A program made the position numbers and the translations under genes. A DNA stretch of 64,000 nucleotides from Zhengitettix transpicula. Its lineage: Eukaryota > Arthropoda > Insecta > Orthoptera > Tetrigidae. The notes beneath the pieces were generated by a model. That model saw only the letters and a program-made list of their open reading frames with translations, did not search any database and was not told the origin of the DNA. This document shows, piece after piece, positions 21,583-33,380 of the stretch (positions are counted from its first letter, which is position 1; the number at the start of each line of letters is the position of its first letter). Location: positions 13,448,501 through 13,512,500 of the forward strand of contig CM073596.1 of assembly GCA_037074705.1 (NCBI GenBank), written 5' to 3'.

Positions 21583-23117
21583 ACATCCCCGATAAAAGGA
21601 ACTCTCCTGATCCAAATAAATAATATTAAAGTAATTGCAATCATATCAACAAAATATAATTGTATTTTAATTTAATTAGTAATTAATTAATACACCCCAC
21701 CCTATCAGTTATGTTTTGATTCCGAGATTTGTCATTAAAATAATTATCAGACCTTACATTAAATTCTTTTATATTTTACTAGCTGGGTGCCCGGCGTTGC
21801 CCGAGATGTCATTTATCTATAACCATCCATAAGACTCCAATTTTGGTTACTTTTGCGCTATTTTTATGTAAAACTCCTCGAACCCTATCCCTAAATGTGC
21901 TCACCTCCCACGCCGAAGGGGGATGAAGTCATTGACTAAATATATCGGCCGTTTTTACATGTTAGATGATGACCACCCCCACAAATATGCGATAATGAAA
22001 AAGAATGTATTCCACGCAAAAATCGGCCGATTACATTGTCTGAAAATTTATTCCCCCGCCCAACACCTCCCAAACCCGTCGCGTTACCCAGGTTTTCACA
22101 ATTAAATTCAGCGACATTCATAGTCTCGGAATTGATTCGATTCTCGGTTGTTTTCGCGGGATTTTATTTAACGTACCTCCACCCCACCCTTAAGCTTGCT
22201 CCCCTCACAGGGGTTAAATTATACACAAACAACATCGGTATAAATACTATCAAAGTAATTAACCCCAGGAAATAATTATCGCAAATATCGTCCGTTTAAC
22301 ATGTTTGAAATTTTTCACCCCCGACCACTCCCGCTTCGGGGACTTAAACGGTCAAGTTTAATGTCATAATTAAACTCAGTGACAATCCTGATAGTTTCTG
22401 GTTTATTTTTATCTAATGATACTTCCACGCCAAGGGTGCACCCTTCCGAGTCCGAAAGGGGTTGAAATTATACACAGAGAACATGTAGGGAAATTTTATT
22501 AATCTAATTCATCCCGAAATATATTTAATTGACGAAAAAACAGCCGGTCAACTCATCCCAACCCAGCCGATACCCGCGCGTTGTCCAGATTGTCATAAAT
22601 AAATTCAGCAACATCCATTACCTTAGATTTGACTCGAATCTCGGTTGTTTTTCCGTTATTTTCAAGGAAATTAATTAAACTCAGTGACAGTCCCGATAGT
22701 TTCTGGTTTCTTTTTATGTAATGCTACTTCACGCCCACCTTTAAGGGTGCACCCTTATGAGTCTGAAAGGGAATGAAATTATACACAGAGAACATGTAGG
22801 GAAATTTTATTAATCTAATTCATCCCGAAATATATTTAATTAACGCAAAAAACAGACGGTCAACTCATCCCAACCCAGCCGATACTCGCGCGTTGTCCAG
22901 ATTAGGTCGTTATTACCCACTACATCCCCGATAAAAGGAACTCTCCTATTCCAAATAAATAATATTAAAAAATTTTAACCATATCAACAAAATATATTTT
23001 TATTGTAATTTAATTAGTAACTAATTAATACACCCAACCCTGTCAGTTAAGTTTTAATTGAGAGATTTGTCATTAAAATAATTATCGTACCTCACATTAA
23101 TTCTTTTGTATTTTAAA
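21583..23117 (+). mobile_element. Element with ~195-bp terminal direct repeats and a family B-type body
   Basis: 21583-21776 (ACATCCCCGATAAAAGGAAC onward) recurs as 22922-23117 with an offset of 1339. The body starts exactly with ACTAGCTGGGTGCCCGGCGT and contains successive phrases of family B type (ATTATACACA, CACCCTT, CGGTTGTTTT). An inner stretch (22371-22681) is itself duplicated with an offset of about 311 (22677-22912). No coding capacity. The flank may have been tandemly duplicated together with the insertion, or this may be a non-autonomous element with terminal direct repeats. Confidence 0.65.
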
Positions 23118-24340
23118 ATAATTATATTATTTACGACTATTGCAGTCAAAGTCTTGAAAGTTTCTTTAAAAGTCTTAATCTCGACGTTGGAAATTCTTGA
23201 AAAGTGGCATAAACTTTATATTGCAAATTCCTGGGGAACGTTTCTGCAATTACAAACTCAACGGTTTCTTGCAGTTAAAACAGAATTTAATTATGAGGAG
23301 CAATAAAAACTGGACTCGTACACTGTTCGCGTTGTACATGAATGTTACAAATTGACCCCCTCGACACCTGAAGTATTCTTCTTTAAAAAGCAAAATTTTG
23401 GAGATTTATTGGTTTAAAAACAATGAAAATTTAAGTAAGAGTATCGGAGTAAAGACGAGATTAAACGTTTGGAAGGAAGGGAACTAATCAAATATTTGAT
23501 TCGATAATAATAAAAATGGAAAGTAGTTACAGTAAACAGAATAATTCAAAATATTGGATCCATGACTAATGGGAATAAAACTTGAGCCGTTGAGATCAGA
23601 AATCCGGGGATATTGAGATCGAATTTGGTGACGGGAAGACCAACCACAGACTGAGTGAGTTGGAGGAGGATTTGCTTTAACTGCCTCTACTTCGTATTTA
23701 CAGCCGGACCTAGGTGACAGTGTTAACGAGGACACACAGAGAGTATGTGCACAGTTACTATTGATACAGCTGAATCAACGCGTAACTAAACCCACACGAA
23801 TCTAAGAGCAGTCGCTGTGACTGCATAAGGACGACGACACGCAAGAGACGTAGAAACTATCACAGCGCGAGACGTGACATCACTTTACCACACTTGGGTT
23901 AATTGTGTCGCTGGTTAACAACCTTCTAGTGAGAAAGAATGGTTGAATGAAGAACACACACCTCGAAGTAGCCGATATTACCTCAATCGTTAAAATAAAA
24001 AATCCTATTTATTCCGAGCACAGAATAAAATAATCTCAGCCAGAGACGTGTAAAAGGGTGGTATTGTCTTCTAAAATTTAATTTTAGTGGGGAAAAACAA
24101 AAATTAAAATGTTATACAAGTGTAACAAATAATTAAAGTAGTATAAATGAATTTTCAAAATAGTGTAAAGAATTCGTCCCATAGAATTTGTCAAGTTTTT
24201 TAAAAAATTGATGAATGCCGACTGCCTTGGCCGAAAACGTGATATATTATATCATAAAACTTTTAAACTTTCACCTGAAAAGGTCGAAAATTAAATGATG
24301 AAACGTTTTTAATTTAATAAATATTTTTTTCTGACTTAAA
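23118..24340. other. No gene seen
   Basis: Mostly AT-rich; 23560-23900 is less so. 24272-24306 holds CTGAAAAGGTCGAAAATT... and GATGAAACGTTT, a decayed hammerhead-like core. Confidence 0.4.
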
Positions 24341-24341
24341 A

Positions 24342-24930
24342 TTGGCTGTTGTTTATTTAATTATTGAGAGATTTATATCAGTGATCGTGAAGGCAATATT
24401 GAGGCAGTTATCACGTAAATATAAGACAGTCAGGACACTTCATAACATTTTTCATATTATAGCAGAAGTCATGAACGAGGACGGGTGGCTGGGGTTGAGG
24501 AGAAATAAACACACGTACGACCAAGGTCTAACGCGGTCAAGCTCTACGCGCTTTCTGAAGTATTAGTCATCAGAAAAATTATTGACGATTTAAAAAGATG
24601 CAGTCCATGTGAATTATTGAATTTAATAAGGTTATCGAGAGGCTGTGTCTTGATTTTTCTGCGATTACTGACGAGATGCATTCGTCACCGCATTCAACGC
24701 AAACGGGAACTCATAAACTTGTCATTGATGTCGACTGGAATTATGCCACGGACCGTTAATTTTCCAGCGGGATCACCCATGTCACCCGACTCGAATCTGG
24801 AATGTTATTCAGGAAGTATCGGAAAATGGCGATTTTTCTGCACGCGCCTGGTGTTCAGTGACGAGGCAACATTTCAATGAAATGGAAAGGTGAACCTCTG
24901 AAATGTCCGCCGGATATGCGTCTCGTGTGT
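24342..24930 (+). pseudogene. Degenerate DDE transposase remnant (tentative)
   Basis: At 24838-24925 the frame reads RLVFSDEATFQ, stop, NGKVN, x, stop, NVR. This resembles the first catalytic-Asp segment (FSDEATFHxxGxVNRHNxRIW) of insect Tc/mariner-superfamily transposases. Stops break it and the other two motifs were not found. Upstream frames (24342-24566, 24617-24880) may be parts of the same copy. Confidence 0.4.
24466..24550 (-). repeat. Dispersed repeat, inverted match to 32845-32945
   Basis: The minus strand reads AGAGCTTGACCGCGTTAGAC, then a CTCCTCAACCC-like stretch, matching the plus strand near 32860 over about 90 bp. It lies in the same block as the transposase remnant. Confidence 0.5.
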
Positions 24931-25580
24931 GTGTATGGGGGGGGGGGGCGGAGAGAGGGAAATCCCATAGGCTTCAATGGAAGCTACATGTCTGTCACCC
25001 CACTTTGTAACAAAAAAATAAAAAGTATGACGAACATTTTAACTGATTTATTACCTTTGCTGAGACTCTGCACTATTCACGCAATCCGAGCTTCACGGAA
25101 GCCATTCTGTTTACAGACGTCGGAGGAATGAATTACTTTTACATTTGCATTTTTGTCACGGCCGAGGGACTACGTATAAAACCTGCTAACTGCAACAAAA
25201 TAATACCAGCTTTCATGTCTGTGGCTCGGTGTAGTGGTGACTCTTCTTTGCGCGACACATTCCTACACGAATATCATAACTTTCACGCGGAATGTAATAA
25301 AGTGAGAGATAAACCATAAGTCTAATTAAAAATTATTATCTCAAGAGAAATTATTTTCGTAAACTCTTAAATAAGCGTCATAATTTAATTTTTCCCCCCT
25401 TCCAAATAACAGATTAACCCACAACGGATTATCGAACACTTTTATGCATATTCCTAAATAAACTTCACATAAATTATAAAATTTAAGACTTGTCGTCAGG
25501 TCCGCGCTTTTATTTTTTTCACTTGCTCAACCTTATGAATTAAATCGTATCACGTGTTACACGACATGTAATCCGATTTT
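24931..25580. other. No confident gene
   Basis: A G run at about 24938-24947 is followed by open frames of 84 and 63 codons without recognisable domains; these could be further remnants of the transposase copy. Confidence 0.35.
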
Positions 25581-25582
25581 TC

Positions 25583-26272
25583 TACCTATTTGGCTAGTTT
25601 CAGTTTCAGTTTACCTCAAAGAAGTTGTAATGAATTTCTTATTATAAAAATAATTACGTTTTTGAGGATCAAAGACGCAGTTGACCAGTTTAATGAGGTT
25701 TAATGACCGGTTTCGTGGACATGCGTCCAGCTTTTGGGAGGTGATTCTTCGGGTGGGTTGAAGCAGGGATATATAAATATATATATTGTGGTAATTAAAA
25801 GGAAACAATTAATTAATTACCTATTTGGTAATATATATATATATTGTGGTAATTAAAAGAAAATCATTAATTAATTACCTATTTGACTAGTTTCAGTTTC
25901 AATTTACCTCAAAGAAGTTGTAATTAATTTCTTATTATTAAGATAACTACGTTTTTGAGGATCAAAGACGCAGTTGACCGGTTTACTGAGGTTTAATGAT
26001 CGGTTTCGTGGACATGTGTCCAGCTTTTGGGAGGTGATTCTTCGGGTGGGGTGAAGCAAGGATATATATATATATTGTGGTAATTAAAAGGAAATCATTA
26101 ATTAATTACCTATTTGGCTAGTTTCCGTTTCAGTTGAACTCAAACAAGTTGTAATGAATTTCTTATTATAAAGATAATTACGTTTTTTAGGACCAATTTA
26201 CCGAAGTTTAATGACCGGTTTTGTGGATATGCGTCCAGCTTTTGGGAGGTGATTCTTCGGGTGGGTTGAAGC

Positions 26273-26317
<45 letters not shown>

Positions 26318-26345
26318 GGTAATTAAAAGGAAATCATTAATTAAT
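25583..26345. repeat. Tandem array, about 230-239-bp units
   Basis: Units 25583-25818, a 58-bp partial (25819-25876), 25877-26106 and 26107-26345, each starting ACCTATTTG. Each full unit has CAAAGAAGTTGTAAT-like text (decayed in the last), GTTTAATGA(C/T)CGGTTT, GTCCAGCTTTTGGGAGG and a terminal (TA)n of different length (longest 26275-26314). Confidence 0.9.
25705..25731 (-). ncRNA. Hairpin plus GAAACCGGTC, hammerhead-like half core
   Basis: On the minus strand TGGAC-GCAT-GTCCA is a perfect five-base-pair hairpin followed by CGAAACCGGTC. ACCGGT is self-complementary and is followed by C, as for a minimal stem III and the cleavage base of a hammerhead. The CUGANGA part is replaced by a CCAAAAGC-like text. 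Equivalent sites are at 25998-26024 and 26213-26239 with base changes. Confidence 0.3.
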
Positions 26346-29300
26346 AAGCAAAAAGTTGGACTCGCATTGTTAGCGGCAGAAAACACACAAGTTGTACACA
26401 AGAATGTGGCCATAATGCCATGTTTGATATTATTGTACGTTGTTGACTCGCTAGAAGCGGTGTGTGTGTGTGTCAGTCGTCGTGGAAGTATAGCTTTGAA
26501 CAGACGGAAAGTAAAATTTCCAAAAAATGTCTGGATACATGTAGTACGACAGCTAAAACAGAACAGTTTTTTTTACAAGTTGAAGTCTGTGAGATAAATA
26601 CGTAAATATTCAACGCTAAACATTTTGAGTGCAGCGTCTTAATTATTCTATTCGTGATTTAGATCATCGTCTTCGATTTTGGGAGCCAGGCAACTGCATT
26701 TCTTAAAGGAACATTGAAACATTTTGTCAAACTAAAAGAGTTATTAGAATCAGTGTTATAAAAATGGACAGTCTATAAGTGCAACAAATGTGTGTTTGAA
26801 CGAACGAGCCTAGTTTATTTGAGTACCAGAGACAGTAAGTTAAAATTTCACAGAATTATTATTTGTAAAGGTATTGTCGTCAGATTTCGAATTTCGGTCA
26901 GAATTTAAAGTTCATATCATTTTTTTTGCATTGTAAATAATCTATTGATGATGTAAGTCCACGATAACTTGATAAAATTTAATTGTTAACAAGTATATTT
27001 TTTATTAAAATGCCCAGTAAACGACCCTGAGAAAGAGTAAAATTTTATTGTCTAATATTAATTAACAATGTAAATTGAAGTTAATTTCTTAATAACTATT
27101 GTAAATTCATTTGGAAACTTATGTAAATTATTTTTTTGGGCGTTAATAAATTAATTTGTTTGTCCATTTTAAAATATTGATAAATATTACAAGTATCCTA
27201 TCATTTTAACATTTAAATAAATAAAAATTGACGCATTAATGTGCGGCTTTAACTTTAATTAATTAGAAATTACTACAAATTTAGTGTCCTCAAGCTTTGG
27301 CACATTTTATCGTTGTTTTATTTAATTGTCTTTAATTTGTGATCACCACATTATATATTATAATAAACAACATGTTAAAGTTAATTAAATAAATCAATTA
27401 ACAACATTTACTAAGCTTTAAAAGAAATTTATTATTGTTGATAAATTTAACAATGTACAAAACCTATTTTTTATGCCAAATTTCATCCCGTTAAACAAAT
27501 ACTTTAATTTTAATTTTTTAATTCGTGGCATTTATGAACATACAGTTCTTATATCATTACAATCAAATACGTCGAATCTCTTATCTCAGAGCCCTAACTG
27601 GATTTGATTATTAGAACAATGTGTAAACTGACAATTAACAAATCAAAATATAAAAAGTTAACCTAAAACAATATGAAAATAAGTGAAAAGAAAGCTGAAC
27701 GAAACCTGACTATACGCTTTTAATTATCGTTTAAAAATTTATAACAAAGTTTTGGTAACTCACGGACCGTCTGTCTGGTACCAGATCTCTCTCTTGTATC
27801 TTGAAAACTACCACACTAAAAGACCATTTTTACACAGACTCTAAACTTCATTGAAAATTTTAATACACACGATTGAAATACTCAACCTTTGCTATCTGGA
27901 ACCTGGGATGAGCCGCCCCCTTTGGTCAGCTAGTGGATGCCGGTCTCCTCTATGCGAAAATTGTTCAATCAGCGTGAAGCAACCATTTTCTTCACCTTGT
28001 GCAAATTATTATGTAAATCTATCCGTGAAAATGTTGTTTGCTTTCATGTAGAAATACAGGATCTCGCCATTCGTACTTTATATCTGCAAACTTTACTGTT
28101 CGTTGCTCTAGGTAAACTCAAATGTATTATCTACCCGACGACTTTTAACAGTTTCATCTCTCGTACGCCAACATACATAGCCGATTCCAGACTTTTAGAT
28201 CATCAGACTTTTACGTTTTCAGTTTTACACGTGAACTGAACTGTTCCGTTTCTCACAGCCAACTGGTCTTCTCCAAGTGCATACAGTCTTGCGCGCGTAG
28301 TCTCCATTGTAGACCAAAGGAAAAACCCGCCTTCATTGTCGCCTTTACGCATTCGTACCACTAACAATTTAATTATATTAAAACAATTAATGATCTGTTT
28401 AATTGACATTGCAATATATATCAGTATAATAAATTTGGTTTTCATTCTTTGTTAATCTTAGGAGAGGCACGTGTGTAATTAAAACAATCTTAATTTTATG
28501 TAAGACCAACCAATGTAATCAAGCTTGCTGGATGGGCTGTAGTGAACAGTCAACCCCCTCACAACAACTTCTCTTGTTGGATTATGTCGCAGGACGTCAG
28601 ACGAAAACATCGAATCAGTCCGATCGTCTTCCACCATTGATATTCCACCATTAACATAACCATATCGCGGTTTTGTCTTTTATTTTGCTATTTTATATAA
28701 TTATTTACTAATTCTTCAGAACCAACTACAACCCTGAGTAAAACAGCTCTCAAATAAAATAATGGTACCTATACAGACTACATTCGTATTGTTTCAGCTA
28801 TTACGCCTAGACGTCACGATTAATTAGGGTTTAATAAATAAATCTTCACTCTTTATTTGGATGATATTCCTAAAAAATCTTAATTTTTTTCCTGTACGTC
28901 TATGTATCGTTAAAAAATGGCCAAAAAATTCCTTTCAATGGGTATCTGATTTTTATATCGCTGGGTTTCACTAAGTTGGTCCTTATCTTCAGGGGTTCAT
29001 TAAATTGAGTTTTTTTTGTCACTTTCGTCTCTTTCTTGCAAGTATTTTTCTTATTTGACAATTCTCCCTTCAAATGCACATACATCCGTGTCGTGGAGCC
29101 ACGCTCAGTTGTCATACTGTTTTTGCAATATTTTTTTTGGTGTTTGATCGCATGTAAACAGGCAGTCAGCCAAGCTGCGATCGTCCCACATTCACTGAGC
29201 ATGAGACCATTGTCCCCGCAGGAAGTTCACTAACGGTCCGCAGGTTGCTCTGAACTTGCACAGAGAAAACTGGTTACCTTTACACTTGCAAAAATCGTCG

Positions 29301-29505
29301 CGACAGCGACTGACGGGGACGATCCTGGACAACGAACAGTCTTCCATGACAAAAAAAAATTCTTGCATTTGCTTGCAACAGTGCTTTGAGTAACTCAAGG
29401 GTTGTCTGTCGATCTCGAAATATGGGCATTAAAGAATCACTAGATTGAAGTGAAATAAGCTCGCAAAGCGCAAGTCTGTCATCAGATTCTTCAACCAGTT
29501 TTATG
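26346..29505. other. Long gene-free stretch
   Basis: AT-rich through 26600-27800. 27890-28350 and 28900-29400 are less AT-rich and carry open frames up to 100 codons on both strands, none with a recognisable domain. No repeat partner noted, so these could hold unique regulatory or non-coding sequence. Confidence 0.4.
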
Positions 29506-29509
29506 AATA

Positions 29510-30104
29510 ACTAGCTGGTTGCCCGGCGTTGCTCGTGTACTTATTTATATAAACTCGAAAAAGTATTTAATTGAATACTTAAATATATTCCTTGAGTATT
29601 TCAGAATATAATTGTCACTCAGTCTTCATACATTACGAAATATTATATTGATGAAATTGTTAGCTAGACTCACAACTAATATAGCGCGAAAATTAACTTA
29701 CATTTTCCGCAAGGATGGTAAAGTAATTCGTATTCTTCTTTATTATCATTCGATGGAGTATTGCTGTATAAAATTATATTTTTTATTTAAAGAAAATATT
29801 TCTGCTTTATTTCATTCCTGATAAAGGAGAATTTCCTTTGTTCGTTGCGTAGTAACGTCTTTCTCTCGCGTGACGTCATTGTCTTTTGGCGCGCAGTAAT
29901 TTAACATTTAATGATAATGGTTTTTAATTATAATTCTTTCCACATGCATGCTAGGCGTTTCTCACCCTCACAGTACCGGTTCTCGATTTTGGCAGAATAC
30001 GTATACCAATTTTTGTTGCATTCTGTCCACGTGAAAAAATTGTATAAAGAACAACGTAAATACATACATACATACAAATATACATCCTTTTTTATTATAT
30101 AGAT
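29510..30104 (+). repeat. Family A repeat, copy 2
   Basis: ACTAGCTGGTTGCCCGGCGT head, same landmarks as copy 1 and the same CATACATACA...TATATAGAT end. The two copies differ by scattered substitutions and a few-base indel in the CAATTGTCACTCAG region, so both moved fairly recently. Confidence 0.87.
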
Positions 30105-30603
30105 ATATAATGAAAATCAAGGTTTTAAATTTAATACAGTTTGTACAGAAAATAGTGTAAGTAAAAATTATGCGCGAAATAAACGAGTTAAAATTAATTA
30201 AATAATTTTCTGTAATTTATTAAAAAAAAGTTAAAATATGTGGACACAAAATGATCGTTTACTACCTGTAACTCAGTCGATATACTAGTGCATGAAGTTA
30301 TTAATCACTATATAATTTCCTTTAAAAGATTTGCAGTTACTCGTTGACGTGGCGACTTCTGATTGGTGCTACGGTTCAATCAGATAGTTTCTTAAGTTAT
30401 TGACCGTTGGACACGTAAAAATAATAAGTAAAAACTACACAAAACCATTGAATAACAAGTAAGGATGGTAAATCACGAAGTCAGTTGTTCAGAAGACCAA
30501 TTTTTGCCTCGTGTTTTAAATTACAAACAAATTTGAACGCAACTTTCATTACATTTAAGAGCATACGGTGACGATATATGAACGTCTGTGAAAAATAACA
30601 ATA
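30105..30603. other. AT-rich, nothing seen
   Basis: No coding or repeat signal recognised. Confidence 0.4.
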
Positions 30604-31070
30604 AAATGATGAATAAAAACGACAAGAACTGTATGTATATATTATTAATATTATAATTGATTAAACACTTATTTTAATACAGTCACATAAGAAATTCTTT
30701 TCAATGTAATTTACATTAAAATATCATGATTTTAAATAAATAAATCGGTTTTTACTATCCATATTCAACTGTGTATACTATATATTAATATATTATGTCA
30801 CAGAGATTTAAGAAGTTTTACTAAACAATAAATATGTAATATAAATATACGTCAAAGAGATTTAAATAGTATATATCAAATATGTAAAATATGATTAAAT
30901 CTCTGTGACGTAATATATTAATATATGGTGTACACACAATTTAAATTAAATAATGTACGGACGATATAATTAAAATCATGACATTTTAATGTAATTTATA
31001 TCGAAATTATTTTGTGACTATTAACATAAGGGCTTAATCAATTATAATATTACTGATTAATAATTTTACA
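30604..31070. mobile_element. Foldback/MITE-like element, family D copy 1
   Basis: Outer arms of about 100 bp (30640-30735 and 30960-31060) are reverse complements: ATATTATAATTGATTAA..., and TACATTAAAATATCATGATT against AATCATGACATTTTAATGTA. A second nested palindrome sits in the middle (CAGAGATTTA at 30801 against TAAATCTCTG at 30895), so almost the whole element folds on itself. No coding capacity. A second copy lies at 46713-47075. Confidence 0.75.
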
Positions 31071-31486
31071 GATAAAATAAATATTTCTCTGAATATTTCC
31101 TGGAGCTTTTGATTTCGTTGTTCATATTAATGTATAAAATTCGTGTTATTCTTTTTAAACAATAATTATTTAGCGTACTACAGATAGGAAGCCTTGACAT
31201 TTGATATCGGTTTAGTGCTCCGTTTATGATTCTCTGTTTTTACATCTTTTGGGACGTACCTAATAAAATTTAGGTGACAGTTTCGATGACAAATTTTTTA
31301 TACGATTTTTCGTTTCCAGTAATAACAATTTGTACCTATCGAATTTGTTGGCAGGTTATGGATTCGGTTTTATCGATGTACCGACTCTGCACAAAGACAA
31401 TGAGAAAGTTCTTAATATTATTAAAATTCAGGGCATCTGTTATGAGGTCAAAAAATTTTTTTTACAACATGTAATTAGTAATGTAA
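31071..31486. other. No confident gene
   Basis: Two overlapping frames (66 and 96 codons) run through here into the next repeat; the protein text is unremarkable. Confidence 0.4.
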
Positions 31487-31640
31487 TAAGACAAAATAGC
31501 CAAATACAAGCAAAAGAAGTTATGATACAAATACCACACAACTGTAAAACTTGTTCCTTCCTTCAGGTGCCAAAAACAAACAAACACAGAGTGACACAAC
31601 CGCAAAACACAGTTCACTAACTCAAAATCTTTCATTTAAA
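31487..31640. repeat. Family H repeat, fragment
   Basis: AAAATAGCCAAATACAAGCA, AATACCACACAACTG, TTCCTTCCTTCAGGTGC, then GAGTGACACAAC. Same order as the copies at 34.95, 45.74 and 56.0 kb. The minus strand gives CACCTGAAGGAAGGAACAAG, the 5' half of the hammerhead-like core, but GAAACG is lost. Confidence 0.55.
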
Positions 31641-33380
31641 AGTAATGTAAACCTTCGGGTAGAAAAATCTGTAATGAGAAAAAAATAAATGGAACACTTA
31701 TTGTGCCATATCTTTTATTAGAGTGAGATTGACAAAAGATTTTTAAACGTGAAATTGGTATTAAAAATATTCATAAGAATTTTATAGACGATTATCGAAA
31801 GGTTCAGAAGAAATGAAAAAAAAATTAAATATATTTCAACTGAAAATTGCTTTTAGATTAAAAACTATTGAACAGCTATTAATAAGTCTAAAAAAATCTA
31901 TTGCAACAATTTAATAATAATTGTTACCCCCTTAAAAATTTTCAACTTGAAATCAAGTCTTTAATTACCACGATGTCAACGCGACCTTCATTAAATAATA
32001 ATAATATTTTTACATGCATTTCACTTTTCAAAAATGGTGATTAATGAACGAATAGAAACCGATGAAAACACTTGTGGCAATAAATATTTGAGAATGTCCA
32101 AAATAATTCTTGCTTCATTAATTTTTCACTTAACTATCGACGTCCTTTGTAATAAATAAATGATTATTGATAATATGCAAAAAAAAATGATTAAAAGGTG
32201 ACCGGGAATACTTCCTGCTTTACCTGATTAGATTCCATTACTAATCTGGTTACGAGATTTTAGATTTGTCGTTTTATCCGTCCGGTAACCTTTATGGAGT
32301 AGGAACGTTGTCCGAGGCTAGTCTTGTATATTTTCGGTGTCCAAAGACTCGTCGTAGCTCGACCTTCAACGAGCCTCATGAAAGGTACAGACCACCACGA
32401 ACTGTCGTTGTTGAATCATATTAGGAAGTGAAAGGGAAATGAGGAAGGTCAACGGCAAAGTCAAAGCTTTGGTTTTACGCTCGATTTCGTCGTTTCCGAC
32501 GTTTGAAAAAGAAAAAAAACTGATTACCTGCTATATAAAGTTCCGGAAGTGCTTTGGAAAAAAGATTATAGGGTAAATATGTAATACATCGAAATATAAG
32601 CGAAGCCCATTCGAACAGATTTTTTTTTGTAAAATTGGTTATAAATAAAATTAAATTGTTGATGAATTAGGATTGATAGAATAATTTAAGCGAGGAAAGT
32701 TTATACCGACAAAGAATTACTCGTTTCGGAGCAGCTTTTTAGCTGAAAAGTACGACGCTTGCATGTTGATCTAGCAAAGAATACAAGTAAAAACATCTGT
32801 CCTTCGCTGGTGCTATTCCCTCCTCGTGTGCTGCCAATTTGATTCAGGAAGCGTCTAGAGCTTGACCGCGTTAGATCTTGTGTATGTGTCCGTGCTGCCT
32901 CCCCTCCCTCAAGCTAAGCCATCAGCCATCGTTTCTGTCTTGCAAAGCTGTAAACCTGGATAAGTTCACCCTGGGAATTTTATTCCTACTGGTAACATCA
33001 TCCAGGAAGTGTATATGAAGTTTTTTAAAAAAGTAAAGCAAATTAAACAGTAATTGTCAGGAATCACTTATAAAAATACTCCTACATATTATTTTTTGCC
33101 AACGTCCACTATGTATATTTATATCACTATACTTGTAAAAAACCTTTAAATTTAACAATAGAATAATGAATTATATCCCAAAACAGTCAGAATAAATTTA
33201 TTTAGTGAACTAATTAAAAGTTAATTCAATTGTAGGTTAAAATAGTGATTAAAGTATTTCTCAACGTTTTTTCCCTATATTCAGGACCTCTTTAAGGGTT
33301 ACATTTAGTTAAAAAACACGTTAAAATTTATTATAAATAGGTTAAATAACAAAATATTGATGAATTAACGTATAAAGTAT
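31641..33380. other. No gene seen
   Basis: AT-rich at both ends. 32200-32500 and 32800-32990 are less AT-rich. 32845-32945 matches 24466-24550 in inverse orientation. Confidence 0.45.

Noticed and set aside
25583..26345. CRISPR-like array
   Set aside because: Units are ~235 bp and similar throughout, with no short repeats separated by unique spacers; the genome is eukaryotic.
19691..29821. Two near-identical 64-69-codon frames
   Set aside because: They are the same frame inside two family A repeat copies; absent from copies 3 and 4, so not a conserved protein.
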